This document shows positions 8,281-17,423 of a stretch of 64,000 nt of DNA, piece by piece. Numbering within the stretch: the first letter of the stretch is position 1; every line of letters starts with the position of its first letter. Source of the stretch: Dietzia alimentaria 72 (GTDB taxonomy: Bacteria; Actinomycetota; Actinomycetes; Mycobacteriales; Mycobacteriaceae); NCBI RefSeq assembly GCF_000226215.1, contig NZ_AGFF01000020.1, positions 1 through 64,000 of the forward strand, read 5' to 3'. The notes under the pieces were generated by a model. It saw only the letters and a program-made list of their open reading frames with translations, did not search any database and was not told the origin of the DNA. The position numbers and the translations under genes are program-made.

Positions 8281-9713
8281 ACGAACTGTCGAATGGCAAA
8301 AAGCGACTTCTGGCTGCGCTGTTCATCGCCATCGTCGTGGCGTTCGTGGGTACTACCGTCGCGATCTACAACCGCGCGTTCACGGCCTCCGATCCCATCA
8401 CCATGTACACCGATAACATGGCCTTCGCGCTGCCCAACGACGCCGACGTCAAGGCACGCGGCGTTCTGGTCGGACGTGTCTCTGGGGTCGAACCCGATGG
8501 CGACCGCGTCCAGGTCAACATGGAGTTCGATCCCAAGTTCATGGATCAACTCCCGAGGAATGTCAGCGGTCGTCTTCTCCCCAAGACATTGTTCGGCGAA
8601 CGGTACGTAGATCTCGGATTCCCCGATACGCCCGTTGGAACCATGGAACCCGGGGCGACCATCGATCAGGACACCCGCGGGAACGCGATCGAGCTAGGCA
8701 GGGTTCTTGACGGGTTGCTCCCGGTTCTCGAAGCGGTCCCGCCGGAGAAGTTGGCGGGAACGCTGGGCGCAATCAACCAGGCCCTGGCAGGTCGCGGTGA
8801 CGACATCGGCGCCAGCCTGGTGGACATCGGCGAGGTCTTCGACGGCATCACCCAGGAGATGCCGGCTCTGGAAGCTGGTCTGGAGGACCTGGCGACGTTC
8901 TCCCAGACATACTCGGAGGCGCTTCCGGATCTCATCCACGCCCTCGACGCGCTCCGGACCACCGGCGACACCGTCATCCAGCGTCGTTCCGACATCGCGG
9001 ACGGACTGCAGCGCCTCAGTGCCGGCACCGACGTGGCCACGGGGTTCCTCGCCACCAACAGGGACGACCTCATCGCCCTCGCGGCCGACTCACAGACCTC
9101 GCTGCAGTACCTGGCGGAGTACACCCCTGCGCTGCCGTGCACCGTTCAATTGTTCATGGAGGCGTTGAGACGCTCCGACGACATCCTGGGCGTGGGAACC
9201 CCGAACCCGGGAATCCGGGTGACGATCGAGGTCGTCAACCCGAAGGGACGTTACGTGCCCAACCAGGACGAGCCCCGCTTCTTCGACACCCGGGGTCCAC
9301 GGTGTTACGAACCCGCCCAGGGGTCAACGAACTTCCCCGCAGCGCCGGGGGGCGCCATCGCGGATGGCTCCTTCCAGACGCCGTCGCGCAATCCCGGGCC
9401 GGAGTTCGTGCCCACGTTGCCCAACCCGTTGCTGGAGGACGGACCAGTGCCCGCGCTGCGTACCCGTGGATCGATTCCCGCTGCTCCCGGCCGGGCGGTA
9501 CCGGAGCAGCCGAACATGCCGTTCCCCTCCACGGTTACCGCAGGCCGGGACGCGGACATCATGGCAATGGAGTACGCGGGTTCGCCGTTCGAAACAGAGA
9601 CAATCAGAACCGTCTACGGCGTCGCCACAGCGCGTGATTCTGACGAGATCCCGAGCTGGGTCGGCGCGATAGGCGCCCCCGCGCTCCGCGGGACGGAGGT
9701 GGTCTTCAAGTGA
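8277..9713 (+). CDS. mceA: Mce family protein MceA
   Basis: A 478-residue Mce protein. One N-terminal transmembrane helix (KKRLLAALFIAIVVAFVG) is followed by the MlaD/Mce domain, with the typical GVLVGRVSGVEPDGDRVQV and LLPKTLFGERYVDLG blocks. A long helical region (roughly residues 140-320) should build the periplasmic lipid tunnel, and there is a Pro-rich tail. The start is an ATGA overlap with yrbEB, so the longer frame from 8124 is rejected. It is the first of six mce subunits; cargo could be a sterol, fatty acid or other lipid and cannot be told from sequence. Confidence 0.94.
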   Translation: MNELSNGKKRLLAALFIAIVVAFVGTTVAIYNRAFTASDPITMYTDNMAFALPNDADVKARGVLVGRVSGVEPDGDRVQVNMEFDPKFMDQLPRNVSGRLLPKTLFGERYVDLGFPDTPVGTMEPGATIDQDTRGNAIELGRVLDGLLPVLEAVPPEKLAGTLGAINQALAGRGDDIGASLVDIGEVFDGITQEMPALEAGLEDLATFSQTYSEALPDLIHALDALRTTGDTVIQRRSDIADGLQRLSAGTDVATGFLATNRDDLIALAADSQTSLQYLAEYTPALPCTVQLFMEALRRSDDILGVGTPNPGIRVTIEVVNPKGRYVPNQDEPRFFDTRGPRCYEPAQGSTNFPAAPGGAIADGSFQTPSRNPGPEFVPTLPNPLLEDGPVPALRTRGSIPAAPGRAVPEQPNMPFPSTVTAGRDADIMAMEYAGSPFETETIRTVYGVATARDSDEIPSWVGAIGAPALRGTEVVFK

Positions 9714-10801
9714 GTCCCAGACTCAAGGCACTGTTCCGGGGCCGCCTACTCGGATCGTTCATCAAGCTCGCCATCTTCATCGTCGTGACCGGTCTGCTCA
9801 GCACCGTTTTGGCCACCACGATCCGGGGAGGTTCTCGGGAGGACGGGACCGAATATTCAGCGATCTTCTCCGACGTGACCATGTTGGAGAAGGGAGATGA
9901 CGTCCGCATCGCGGGTGTCGTGGTGGGGCACGTTTCCGACTTCGAGATCTACGAGCGAGACCGGGCGAAGGTCAACTTCACCCTCGCGGGGGACCGGACC
10001 CTCCCGGATAACGTCCACCTCACCCTGCGCTTCCGTAACATGATCGGTCAGCGGTACATGAACGTCGCCCGGACCACCGGTACACAGGGTGCGACGTTGC
10101 CCGAGGGGGCCACCATCCCCATGGCGAAGACGTCGCCTGCGGTTGATCTCACCGCCCTCTTCAACGGTTTCCGGCCGCTTTTCACCACGCTCCAACCGGC
10201 GGACGTCAATGCGCTCGCCGACTCCCTGGTCAAGGTTCTGCAGGGGGAAGGGGGCACTGTCACCAGCCTGGTCCAGCAGACAGGACAACTGACCAATCAC
10301 CTGGCCGACCGCGACCAGGTGATCGGGGAGGTCATCGACAATCTCACCGCGGTACTGGAGACGATCAACGAACGGGACCTTCAGTTCCAGCAACTCGTCG
10401 TGACCACCCGGCAACTCGTCGAGGGGCTCGCACAGGAACGCGACGCGATAGGCAGCTCCCTGGACTCGATGGCGGACCTCACCTCGTCCGCGGAGAACGT
10501 CGTCAGCGCGACCAGACCCAGCGTCACCGAGTCGCTCGACCACCTCAGGGTGGTCACCGACAATGTCGTGAGCAACGAGGACGTCCTCAGCGAGGTCCTG
10601 CACAAAATGCCGATAAAGACTGACAACCTGATCCGTATGGGCTCTTTCGGATCCTGGTTCCAGTTCTATCTGTGCGGTGCCGACATCGTCCATGGGCAGG
10701 GCAACGACGTGCCGAACCTTTTGCCCAACGGTGGGCCGACCGTCAACCACCCGCTGTACACCAACGCCGCGCCTCGGTGCCACGCAGGGGGAATTCCATG
10801 A
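9710..10801 (+). CDS. mceB: Mce family protein MceB
   Basis: A 363-residue Mce protein with an N-terminal membrane anchor (SFIKLAIFIVVTGLLSTVLA). The MlaD domain includes VRIAGVVVGHVSDFEI and the NMIGQRYMNVA segment, and a helical stalk follows. GTG 9710 overlaps the mceA stop (GTGA). The C-terminus has the cysteine-containing FQFYLCGADIVHG typical of MceB. It is a subunit of the same hexameric lipid channel. Confidence 0.93.
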   Translation: MSPRLKALFRGRLLGSFIKLAIFIVVTGLLSTVLATTIRGGSREDGTEYSAIFSDVTMLEKGDDVRIAGVVVGHVSDFEIYERDRAKVNFTLAGDRTLPDNVHLTLRFRNMIGQRYMNVARTTGTQGATLPEGATIPMAKTSPAVDLTALFNGFRPLFTTLQPADVNALADSLVKVLQGEGGTVTSLVQQTGQLTNHLADRDQVIGEVIDNLTAVLETINERDLQFQQLVVTTRQLVEGLAQERDAIGSSLDSMADLTSSAENVVSATRPSVTESLDHLRVVTDNVVSNEDVLSEVLHKMPIKTDNLIRMGSFGSWFQFYLCGADIVHGQGNDVPNLLPNGGPTVNHPLYTNAAPRCHAGGIP

Positions 10802-11820
10802 GTAAGCGAAAGCCGGGGGAACCCCGGTTCGGCAACGCCACCGTCGGCGTCGTAGGGGTGATCGTGATCCTGGCGCTGACCGCCGGATCATTCATGCTCG
10901 ATTCCCTGCCGTTCGTTGGCGCGGGACCTAAGTACGAGGCCCACTTCTCCGAGGCCGCGGGACTCACGGACGGCAACGAGGTGCGGATCGCGGGCGTCAA
11001 GGTCGGGGTCGTGACCGACGTGGAACTCGATGGCGACAAGGTGGTCGTGGGCTTTCGCGCCAACGACGCCTGGCTCGGCAACTACACCCGCGCGAGCATT
11101 CAGATCAAGACCGTTCTCGGTCAGAAGTATCTGGCTCTGAGCCCGGCGGGGACCGAGGAGTTGGATCGCTCGGACCCCATTCCTCTGGAGCGGACGGTGG
11201 CTCCGTATGACGTGGTCACCGCGTTCTCCTCAGCCGCCGAGACCCTTGACGAGATCGACGACCAGAAGCTCGCGGCGAGCCTGGAAAGCCTCACCGGTGC
11301 CATGCAGGCCTCACCTGATGAGTTCCGCGGCGCGATCGATGGCGTGGCACGCCTGTCCCAGACGATCTCCAGCCGGGACGAAGAGCTCCGTCAGCTCCTC
11401 GCTGCCACCCGGACGAGCTCCGAGATCCTTGCCGAACGCAACGACGACTTCCGGCGGCTCATCGTCGGAACCGGACAGCTGCTCGGCGAACTCAATCAAC
11501 GGTCCGAAAGTCTGAAACTGGTGCTGGCCTCCACTCGGGGACTGTCGATCGAACTCCGACGCCTGGTCGCTGACAACGAGGCGAAGTTCGGACCGACCCT
11601 CGACAGTCTCGACTCGACACTTCGGATCCTCACCGATCACGAGGAGGATCTGAAGAAGTCCATCCATAATCTCGCCCCCTTCTACCGGCTGTACGCCAAC
11701 ATGCTGGGTACGGGGCGGTGGTTCGATTCGGTCGTCACCAACCTCCTCCCGCCGGGTGCGCCTGAGCCGCCGTTCTACCCCGGTGCTCGCGCCCCCGCCC
11801 GACTGAGTGGGGTCAACTGA
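10798..11820 (+). CDS. mceC: Mce family protein MceC
   Basis: A 340-residue Mce protein. The membrane anchor (ATVGVVGVIVILALTAGSFM) is followed by the MlaD domain, including NEVRIAGVKVGVVTDVELD and IKTVLGQKYLALSPAG, and a coiled helical region with SSRDEELRQLLAATRTSSEI. The ATG at 10798 overlaps the mceB stop by four bases; a longer frame from 10672 lies within mceB and is not used. The last residues are Pro/Ala-rich. Confidence 0.93.
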   Translation: MSKRKPGEPRFGNATVGVVGVIVILALTAGSFMLDSLPFVGAGPKYEAHFSEAAGLTDGNEVRIAGVKVGVVTDVELDGDKVVVGFRANDAWLGNYTRASIQIKTVLGQKYLALSPAGTEELDRSDPIPLERTVAPYDVVTAFSSAAETLDEIDDQKLAASLESLTGAMQASPDEFRGAIDGVARLSQTISSRDEELRQLLAATRTSSEILAERNDDFRRLIVGTGQLLGELNQRSESLKLVLASTRGLSIELRRLVADNEAKFGPTLDSLDSTLRILTDHEEDLKKSIHNLAPFYRLYANMLGTGRWFDSVVTNLLPPGAPEPPFYPGARAPARLSGVN

Positions 11821-13046
11821 TGCACAAGAAGCTGCCGTACTGGCTCGTAGCATTGCTCCTCGTCGTCATCGTGGTGATCGTCGCGGTCACCTACCTGGCC
11901 GTCACCCGACTCGGACGCACCACCGTGACCGCGACATTCCCGTCCGCGGTCGGTGTCTCCGAGGGGACTGATGTGCGCATCCTCGGTGTCACCGTGGGCT
12001 CGGTCGATGAAGTGACCCCGATGGGCGACACCGTGGAGGTCCGCCTCCACGTTCGTCGCGGGGTTCAGATCCCCGCCGATGCGAAGGCCGTCCAGGTGAC
12101 CCCCTCGGTCATCCCGGACCGCACCGTTCAGTTGGTGCCCGCGTACTCGGGTGGGCCGACCATGGAGTCGGGTGCGCACATCCCGCTCGAGCGGACCGCC
12201 ACCCCGGTCGAGGTCGACAAGCTCTACGCGTCCGTCAAGGACCTCACCGAGGCGCTCGGGCCCGAAGGGGCCAACAAGGACGGCGCTCTGGACCGATTCG
12301 TCAGCGCGTCCGCCGAGGACCTCGGAGGCAACGGCGCAGCGCTCGGCCGCTCGATCGACGAGCTGTCCAAGGCCGCCACGACGCTGGCCGACTCCAGTCA
12401 GGACATCAGCGAAACGGTGATCAACCTGCAGTCGTTCGTCACGATGCTCGCGGAGAACGATTCCCAGGTTCGGGAGTTCAATTCCCAGATGGCGACCTTC
12501 AACAGCACGGTCGCGGGACAACGTGAGGATCTACAGGGCGCGCTGTCGGAGTTGAGTTACGCGCTGGCCGACGTCGCGCGGCTGATCCGGGACAACCAGG
12601 ACGTGATCCGCAGTAGTGCCGACCACCTGGTGACGATAAGTCAGATCACTGCTGACCAGCGCGGTGATCTCGAGGAGATCCTCAAGACCGCTCCGCTTGC
12701 GCTGTCGAATCTCATCAGCGCCTACGACGCCGAGTCGGGAAGCTTGTCCATGCGCGCCAACATCCCGGAAAAGCAGGACCCGGCCGGAACGCTGTGTCAA
12801 CTCATGCGGCTGGGCCGTCTCAACCCGGGCAACGAGATGTTTCAGGAACTCGATAATCTGCGCCGCGCCGATATCCAGGCGTGTGAGGCGCTCGCTCCGC
12901 AGAGGAACCAGGAGATTCGCGACGCCTACCCGGACCTGCCGCTGGGGATCCTGGCGGGCGAGATGAAGCAGTCCATCCCGGTGCCGGGGACCGTCCAGGG
13001 TAACTACGGCTGGCCCATGACACCCGCGTCGGAAGGGGGCCGATGA
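11820..13046 (+). CDS. mceD: Mce family protein MceD
   Basis: A 408-residue Mce protein with an N-terminal anchor (WLVALLLVVIVVIVAVTYLA) and an MlaD domain showing GTDVRILGVTVGSVDEVTP and VIPDRTVQLVP. A long helical segment follows from about residue 140. The start codon ATG 11820 shares one base with the mceC stop. It forms part of the six-subunit Mce assembly with its neighbours. Confidence 0.93.
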   Translation: MHKKLPYWLVALLLVVIVVIVAVTYLAVTRLGRTTVTATFPSAVGVSEGTDVRILGVTVGSVDEVTPMGDTVEVRLHVRRGVQIPADAKAVQVTPSVIPDRTVQLVPAYSGGPTMESGAHIPLERTATPVEVDKLYASVKDLTEALGPEGANKDGALDRFVSASAEDLGGNGAALGRSIDELSKAATTLADSSQDISETVINLQSFVTMLAENDSQVREFNSQMATFNSTVAGQREDLQGALSELSYALADVARLIRDNQDVIRSSADHLVTISQITADQRGDLEEILKTAPLALSNLISAYDAESGSLSMRANIPEKQDPAGTLCQLMRLGRLNPGNEMFQELDNLRRADIQACEALAPQRNQEIRDAYPDLPLGILAGEMKQSIPVPGTVQGNYGWPMTPASEGGR

Positions 13047-14299
13047 TGAAACGCACCACCATTGCGGTCGGCCGTATGAGTCGGGGTCTGGGCGCGGTCG
13101 CCCTCGTCACGGTCCTGCTGTCAGGATGTTCCATGAACCTGGAGGATTACACGCTCCCCGGTGGTGCCGACGTGGGCGACGACCCGATGAACCTGTCGAT
13201 CCAGTTCGACGACGTCCTGGACCTGGTCCTGCAGTCGACCGTGAAGGTCAACGGCCTCGACGCCGGACGTGTCACTGGGATCTCGCTCGCGGATGACAGG
13301 TGGACCGCGCAGGTCGACATCGTCCTCAACGACGAGATCGACCTGCCAGCGAACGCCGAGGCCTCCATCCAGCAGACCAACCTTCTCGGTGAGAAGTTCG
13401 TCCAGTTGACGCCACCGGAAGATGAGCCGGAGGTCGGCGAGCTGGCGGACGGCGATGTGATCCGCACGTCCAGCACCCGCACCGCCACCGACATCGAGCA
13501 GGTACTCGGGGCGTTGTCGCTGTTGCTCAACGGCGGGGGAGTGGACCAGCTGCAACCCATCGTCGGTGAGTTGCGCAAGCTGACCGACGGCCGTGAGGAG
13601 GGACTGACCGAGACCCTACGATCGGCGGACGACCTCATCAGCGGGCTCAACCGTCAGCGGGACAGCATCACCACGGCACTCGACGGCGTGAACCTCATGA
13701 CCACCCGTGCCAACAACCAGCGCGAGCAGATCCAGGCCGCCCTGGACGAGCTTCCCGCCGGCGTGGCGGTCCTTGAGGAACAGCGACCTCAGCTGGTGGA
13801 GCTGCTAAGGAAGGTCGACGCGCTCGGAGAAGTGGGCTCGGACATTCTGCTCACCAGCCGCGAGGATCTGATCGCGGATCTGCGGGCACTACGCCCGGTT
13901 CTGCAGTATCTCGGAGAGTCCACACCGGAACTCATCCAGCTGGCTGGCTTCGTACCGACCTTCCCGTTCCCTGACGCGTCCATCACCTCCACGGTCGGCG
14001 GCTCGGCAAACGTATTTCTCTCGGTCGACGCGACGATCTCCGAGACGCTTCGTAACCTGGGGGCGAACCAGGGCGACCCCGTCCCGGTCCGGCCCACCAC
14101 CACGAGCGGACCCTATGCCTCGGACCCGGGCAACCCGTGGGAAGGCGACAACGGCCCGGACCGGCGGACGACGATTGTCCTGCCGTTGTTGCCCATCCCA
14201 CCCGTGATGGACAGGGCGGTCGTGCCCAAGCCCGCGCCGGGTACCTCGGAGTTTTCCGAGAATTACCTGCCTGAACCAGGGGAGCCCGGATACCGATGA
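13043..14299 (+). CDS. mceE: Mce family lipoprotein MceE (LprK-like)
   Basis: A 418-residue lipoprotein member of the Mce set. A signal peptide ends in the lipobox LLSGC, giving Cys29 as the predicted lipidated residue. The mature protein has the MlaD domain (VNGLDAGRVTGISL and QTNLLGEKFVQLTPP), a helical region and a Pro-rich C-terminus. The position as fifth mce gene and the lipobox match the LprK/MceE slot in mycobacteria. It starts with tandem ATG codons at 13043 overlapping the mceD stop. Confidence 0.94.
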   Translation: MMKRTTIAVGRMSRGLGAVALVTVLLSGCSMNLEDYTLPGGADVGDDPMNLSIQFDDVLDLVLQSTVKVNGLDAGRVTGISLADDRWTAQVDIVLNDEIDLPANAEASIQQTNLLGEKFVQLTPPEDEPEVGELADGDVIRTSSTRTATDIEQVLGALSLLLNGGGVDQLQPIVGELRKLTDGREEGLTETLRSADDLISGLNRQRDSITTALDGVNLMTTRANNQREQIQAALDELPAGVAVLEEQRPQLVELLRKVDALGEVGSDILLTSREDLIADLRALRPVLQYLGESTPELIQLAGFVPTFPFPDASITSTVGGSANVFLSVDATISETLRNLGANQGDPVPVRPTTTSGPYASDPGNPWEGDNGPDRRTTIVLPLLPIPPVMDRAVVPKPAPGTSEFSENYLPEPGEPGYR

Positions 14300-15540
14300 G
14301 CAAAACCCTCAGAGCTCAGCTCATCGCCTTCTGCGTGATCGCGGCGGTGGGGATCACCTACGTTGGCGGGGCCTACGTCCGCCTGCCGTCGCTGTTGGGT
14401 ATCGGCCAATACAAGGTCTATCTGGACCTGCCAGACACCGGCGGTGTGTTCACCAACGCCGCCGTCAACTATCGCGGTACCCCGGTCGGTCGCGTGGGCG
14501 AACTCTCGCTCACCGAGAGCGGAGTCCGAGTGGAACTGAACCTCGATTCGAGCGCCCCGGAGATCCCCGCCGACACCAGAGCCGTGGTCGCCAACCGATC
14601 CGCGATCGGCGAGCAGTACGTGGATCTGCGCCCCAACACCGACACCGAGCCGTACCTGGAGGAGGGTAACGTGGTCTCGGCGGGACGGGAAGCACTACCG
14701 GTCCGCGTTGAGGACCTCCTGAAATCGGTCGACGGACTCGCACGATCGGTTCCCCTCGACGACCTCGAGGTGACGGTCGACGAGCTCGGTAAGGCCTTCG
14801 AGGGGCGCGGCCCGCAGCTCCAGCGACTTTCCGATTCACTGGTTCGTCTCTCGGACGAGGGCACTCGTACGATGCCCCAGCTGCAGGCACTGATCCGCGA
14901 CGGTGCGACGGTGCTCGACACCCAGGCCGACCAGTCCGGTGAGATCATCAACTTCTCTCGCGACCTCCGCACCGTCACCGAGGCGCTGCGGGATTCCGAC
15001 TCGGATCTGGAGAGGCTCATCGATACCGCCCCGGAGTTCGCCGACGAGACCCGTCGTCTGGTGGAGAACTCGGGCGAGCCGCTGACACGGACGGTGGGGA
15101 ACCTGTCCACCACCATGAAGACGGTCGACCCGTTGGCGCCGTCGTTCAGGGTGCTGCTGCAACTGCTGCCGGCGCTCGCAGCCGGCGGACTGTCGGTGGC
15201 CCCGGGAGACGGGACCATCCACTTCGGTCTCGTGTTGGAGATGGACAATCCGACCCCGTGTACGCAGGGATATGAGGGCACCCAGCGGATCATCGAGCAG
15301 ATGAAGGCCCAGGATCCCTCGTTCGACCCGCAGGAACAGAATTTCCCGCCGAACTATGACGCGAGGTGCACGGTGCCGTTCGGCAGCCCCACAGCGGTTC
15401 GTGGAGCTGAACGAGTCGAGTACGCGCATCCCGACATTCCGCAGCCTTGGGATTCCAAGCCCAAGATCGACCCGGACCGTCTCAACCTGTCCGTGGCCGC
15501 CGAGCAGCTGGCGGTCCTCCAGGGGCTGATCCCGCGGTGA
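14296..15540 (+). CDS. mceF: Mce family protein MceF
   Basis: A 414-residue Mce protein closing the mceA-F series. It has an N-terminal membrane helix (LIAFCVIAAVGITYVGGAYV) and an MlaD domain with VNYRGTPVGRVGELSL and NRSAIGEQYVDLRP, followed by an extended helical region and a conserved C-terminal part. The ATG at 14296 overlaps the mceE stop by four bases, and its own stop overlaps the next gene. Confidence 0.93.
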   Translation: MSKTLRAQLIAFCVIAAVGITYVGGAYVRLPSLLGIGQYKVYLDLPDTGGVFTNAAVNYRGTPVGRVGELSLTESGVRVELNLDSSAPEIPADTRAVVANRSAIGEQYVDLRPNTDTEPYLEEGNVVSAGREALPVRVEDLLKSVDGLARSVPLDDLEVTVDELGKAFEGRGPQLQRLSDSLVRLSDEGTRTMPQLQALIRDGATVLDTQADQSGEIINFSRDLRTVTEALRDSDSDLERLIDTAPEFADETRRLVENSGEPLTRTVGNLSTTMKTVDPLAPSFRVLLQLLPALAAGGLSVAPGDGTIHFGLVLEMDNPTPCTQGYEGTQRIIEQMKAQDPSFDPQEQNFPPNYDARCTVPFGSPTAVRGAERVEYAHPDIPQPWDSKPKIDPDRLNLSVAAEQLAVLQGLIPR

Positions 15541-16301
15541 CTGCGCCCGGCGAAGATCCGGCCAGCCGTCCTTCCGGTACCGTCGCCGCCATGAGTTCGC
15601 AGGAAATGCGCGGGGCCACGGGCCGCGCGGACGGCAGTGTCCCGGCGTGGTTGATCATCGTGGCCGCGGTGGTTCTGGTGGCCGGTCTAGCGGTCATGGC
15701 CGTCTCAGTGGTCCGGTACGTCAGCGAACCGTCCGGACAGGAGATCGCGCAGGATCGGGATGCGGCCTCCGATGCGGCCCGAACCGTCGTCGAGAACGCC
15801 TTCAGCTTCGATCACCGGAGCGTTGACGACTCGCTGGCGATGCTGGAGGAGTCGTCGACGGGGGATTTCCTGACCGAGCAGAAGCAGTGGGCTGAGGACG
15901 TGCGCACCCGTGTGCTCGAGCAGAAGGCGGTAACCACGGCCACGGTGTCCAACGTCGCGGTGGAATCGCTCGATCTCGACGCCGGTGACGCTGCCGTCCT
16001 CGTGGTGTTCACCGCACATTCGGAGCGCGAGGGGCAGGAGGACATCACCGGTCGCCAGGCTATGCGTGTGGACCTGACCCTAGAGGACGGTCGGTGGAAA
16101 GCCGACGCCGTGAACCAGGTGGGCGTCACGGTGCCGGTCGGTCAGTCCAGCCAATCCGTGCAGGATCTCGAACTGCCGGGCGCAGGGGGGACCGTAGGGA
16201 ACGGTGTGGGCGCGCGGGCCGGGAAGTCCAGCGAGGCCGCCGGAACGGACGCGGAGAAATCGGACGGCACCACCGCGCCGACCACCTCCGCAGGACGATA
16301 A
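15537..16301 (+). CDS. Mce-associated membrane protein (first)
   Basis: A 254-residue protein with one transmembrane helix (about residues 40-62, IIVAAVVLVAGLAVMAVSVV) and an extracytoplasmic domain of the Mce-associated (Mam) type. It ends in an Ala/Thr/Gly-rich tail. Such proteins follow mceF in actinobacteria and stabilise or assist the transporter. GTG 15537 overlaps the mceF stop in the same GTGA pattern used in this operon; ATG 15591 is an alternative start. Confidence 0.85.
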   Translation: MTAPGEDPASRPSGTVAAMSSQEMRGATGRADGSVPAWLIIVAAVVLVAGLAVMAVSVVRYVSEPSGQEIAQDRDAASDAARTVVENAFSFDHRSVDDSLAMLEESSTGDFLTEQKQWAEDVRTRVLEQKAVTTATVSNVAVESLDLDAGDAAVLVVFTAHSEREGQEDITGRQAMRVDLTLEDGRWKADAVNQVGVTVPVGQSSQSVQDLELPGAGGTVGNGVGARAGKSSEAAGTDAEKSDGTTAPTTSAGR

Positions 16302-16320
16302 GAAAGGGCCGGAGCAGCTG

Positions 16321-16989
16321 ATGCCACCCATCAAGAGGAACCAGAAGTCTGCCACTGCGCCTGCCCGTCGGCGTCTGGCCGGTCACGCAGGGGCGGCTCG
16401 TACGGAGTCGACGTCCCCGGACTGGACGGAATTCGACGTCGGAGCAGGCGATGACAACGCCGACCGCCGTTCCGACGTCCGGGAGCCTCGTCGTCGCAAC
16501 GGCCGTATTGCGGCCTACGCCGCCATTGCGATCGGTCTGGTGGCGGGCGTCGCCGGCGCGGCGCTCACACTGGTTCCCGAGAGCGAACCGGCCAACCAGG
16601 CGTTCGTCGACACGCAGACGACCGACGCGGTGCTCTCGGCCGCGACGACCGGTGTGCAGCGACTGGTGGCGATAGATCACACCCGGCTCGACGAATACCA
16701 CGACTCCCTGGGCGAGTTCCTCACGGAGAACCTCGTGGACGAGTTGGACAAGAACTGGCCGGCGTTGAGCGTGAGTTATGAGCAATCGGCCACCACGGTC
16801 GACGCGCAGGTTCGCGAGGTGGGCCTGTCCATGTTGGAGGGCGACCATGCGGAAGTGTTGCTGGTCCAGGACGTTTCCATCACTCGGGACGACACGGCCG
16901 CGGGCAGCACTAGTGGAACCTACCTCGTGGGCATGGAACGCATCGACGGGGTGTGGAAGCTCTCTAAGATCCCGGACCTGCCCGCCTGA
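16321..16989 (+). CDS. Mce-associated membrane protein (second)
   Basis: A 222-residue protein of the same Mam type. A charged Arg-rich N-terminus precedes one membrane helix (IAAYAAIAIGLVAGVAGAAL). An NTF2-like outer domain follows, with LVAIDHTRLDEYHDSLGEFL and YEQSATTVDAQVREVGL. It starts at ATG 16321, 19 bases after the first Mam gene, and is the last gene of the mce operon. Function beyond Mce support is unknown. Confidence 0.83.
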   Translation: MPPIKRNQKSATAPARRRLAGHAGAARTESTSPDWTEFDVGAGDDNADRRSDVREPRRRNGRIAAYAAIAIGLVAGVAGAALTLVPESEPANQAFVDTQTTDAVLSAATTGVQRLVAIDHTRLDEYHDSLGEFLTENLVDELDKNWPALSVSYEQSATTVDAQVREVGLSMLEGDHAEVLLVQDVSITRDDTAAGSTSGTYLVGMERIDGVWKLSKIPDLPA

Positions 16990-17069
16990 GAGGCGCCGCG
17001 CGACGGTCGATACCGAGACCGACCGCGCCGGATCCTTGACGAACGGGCTTTCACACGTCACCCTTTAGG

Positions 17070-17160
17070 TGCGTCGGGCAGGATTCACGAGCCCGGGTGC
17101 GAAGTCCCGACCGGGGGCCGATGGTGGCGGAAGCCACGAGGGCAACCAGCGCAGAGACGG
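17070..17160 (+). other. structured intergenic element upstream of the rpoB promoter
   Basis: The 434-base gap between the mce operon and rpoB holds a compact, GC-rich region with several short helices. The clearest is GTGGC-GGAA-GCCAC at 17124-17137, a five-bp stem with a GGAA loop. TCGGG around 17074-17078 can pair with CCCGA at 17106-17110 around an inner GGGC/GCCC stem. It lies before the rpoB promoter, so it would be at the 3' end of the mce transcript or a separate small RNA. It resembles parts of cobalamin or FMN riboswitches only loosely; no known class is assigned. Confidence 0.3.
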
Positions 17161-17208
17161 ACATCGCATCAAATAACTACAGCCTCCGGGGACCGCCCCG
17201 TTGAGGGC

Positions 17209-17237
17209 TGGACTTCCGCGCCGCCATCCGCTAGATT
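17209..17237 (+). promoter_or_regulatory. rpoBC promoter
   Basis: TGGACT at 17209-17214 and TAGATT at 17232-17237 with a 17-base spacer form a good primary-sigma promoter. The transcript would start near 17244 and carry a leader of about 180 bases before rpoB. The rest of the leader (17245-17400) shows no gene. Confidence 0.6.
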
Positions 17238-17410
17238 AAGTCGTTGCGCTGGCTGCTATTTGCCCCCCGATCGTCTTTGACGGCTCGTCCCCGGTTTGAC
17301 CGGGTGTTATGCGAGCCCTCAATCACACGGCGGACCCGGGTGGATACCCGTCGGCGGACCGCTCGCAGATACATCTGTGGTCACCGCCCGTGGTGATCAC
17401 GTGAGGTGCT

Positions 17411-17417
17411 GGAAGGA
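17411..17417 (+). promoter_or_regulatory. ribosome binding site that fixes the rpoB TTG start
   Basis: GGAAGGA at 17411-17417 lies six bases before TTG 17424. It overlaps the region following a possible GTG start at 17406, which it cannot serve, so TTG 17424 is the supported start. As I recall it, M. tuberculosis rpoB also begins with a TTG codon. Confidence 0.8.
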
Positions 17418-17423
17418 CCCATC

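Noticed and set aside
17070-17160. Cobalamin or FMN riboswitch
   Set aside because: GGTGCGAAGTCCC recalls both, but the other conserved boxes are absent or misplaced, the element is too short, and it is upstream of the promoter. Kept only as an unassigned structure.
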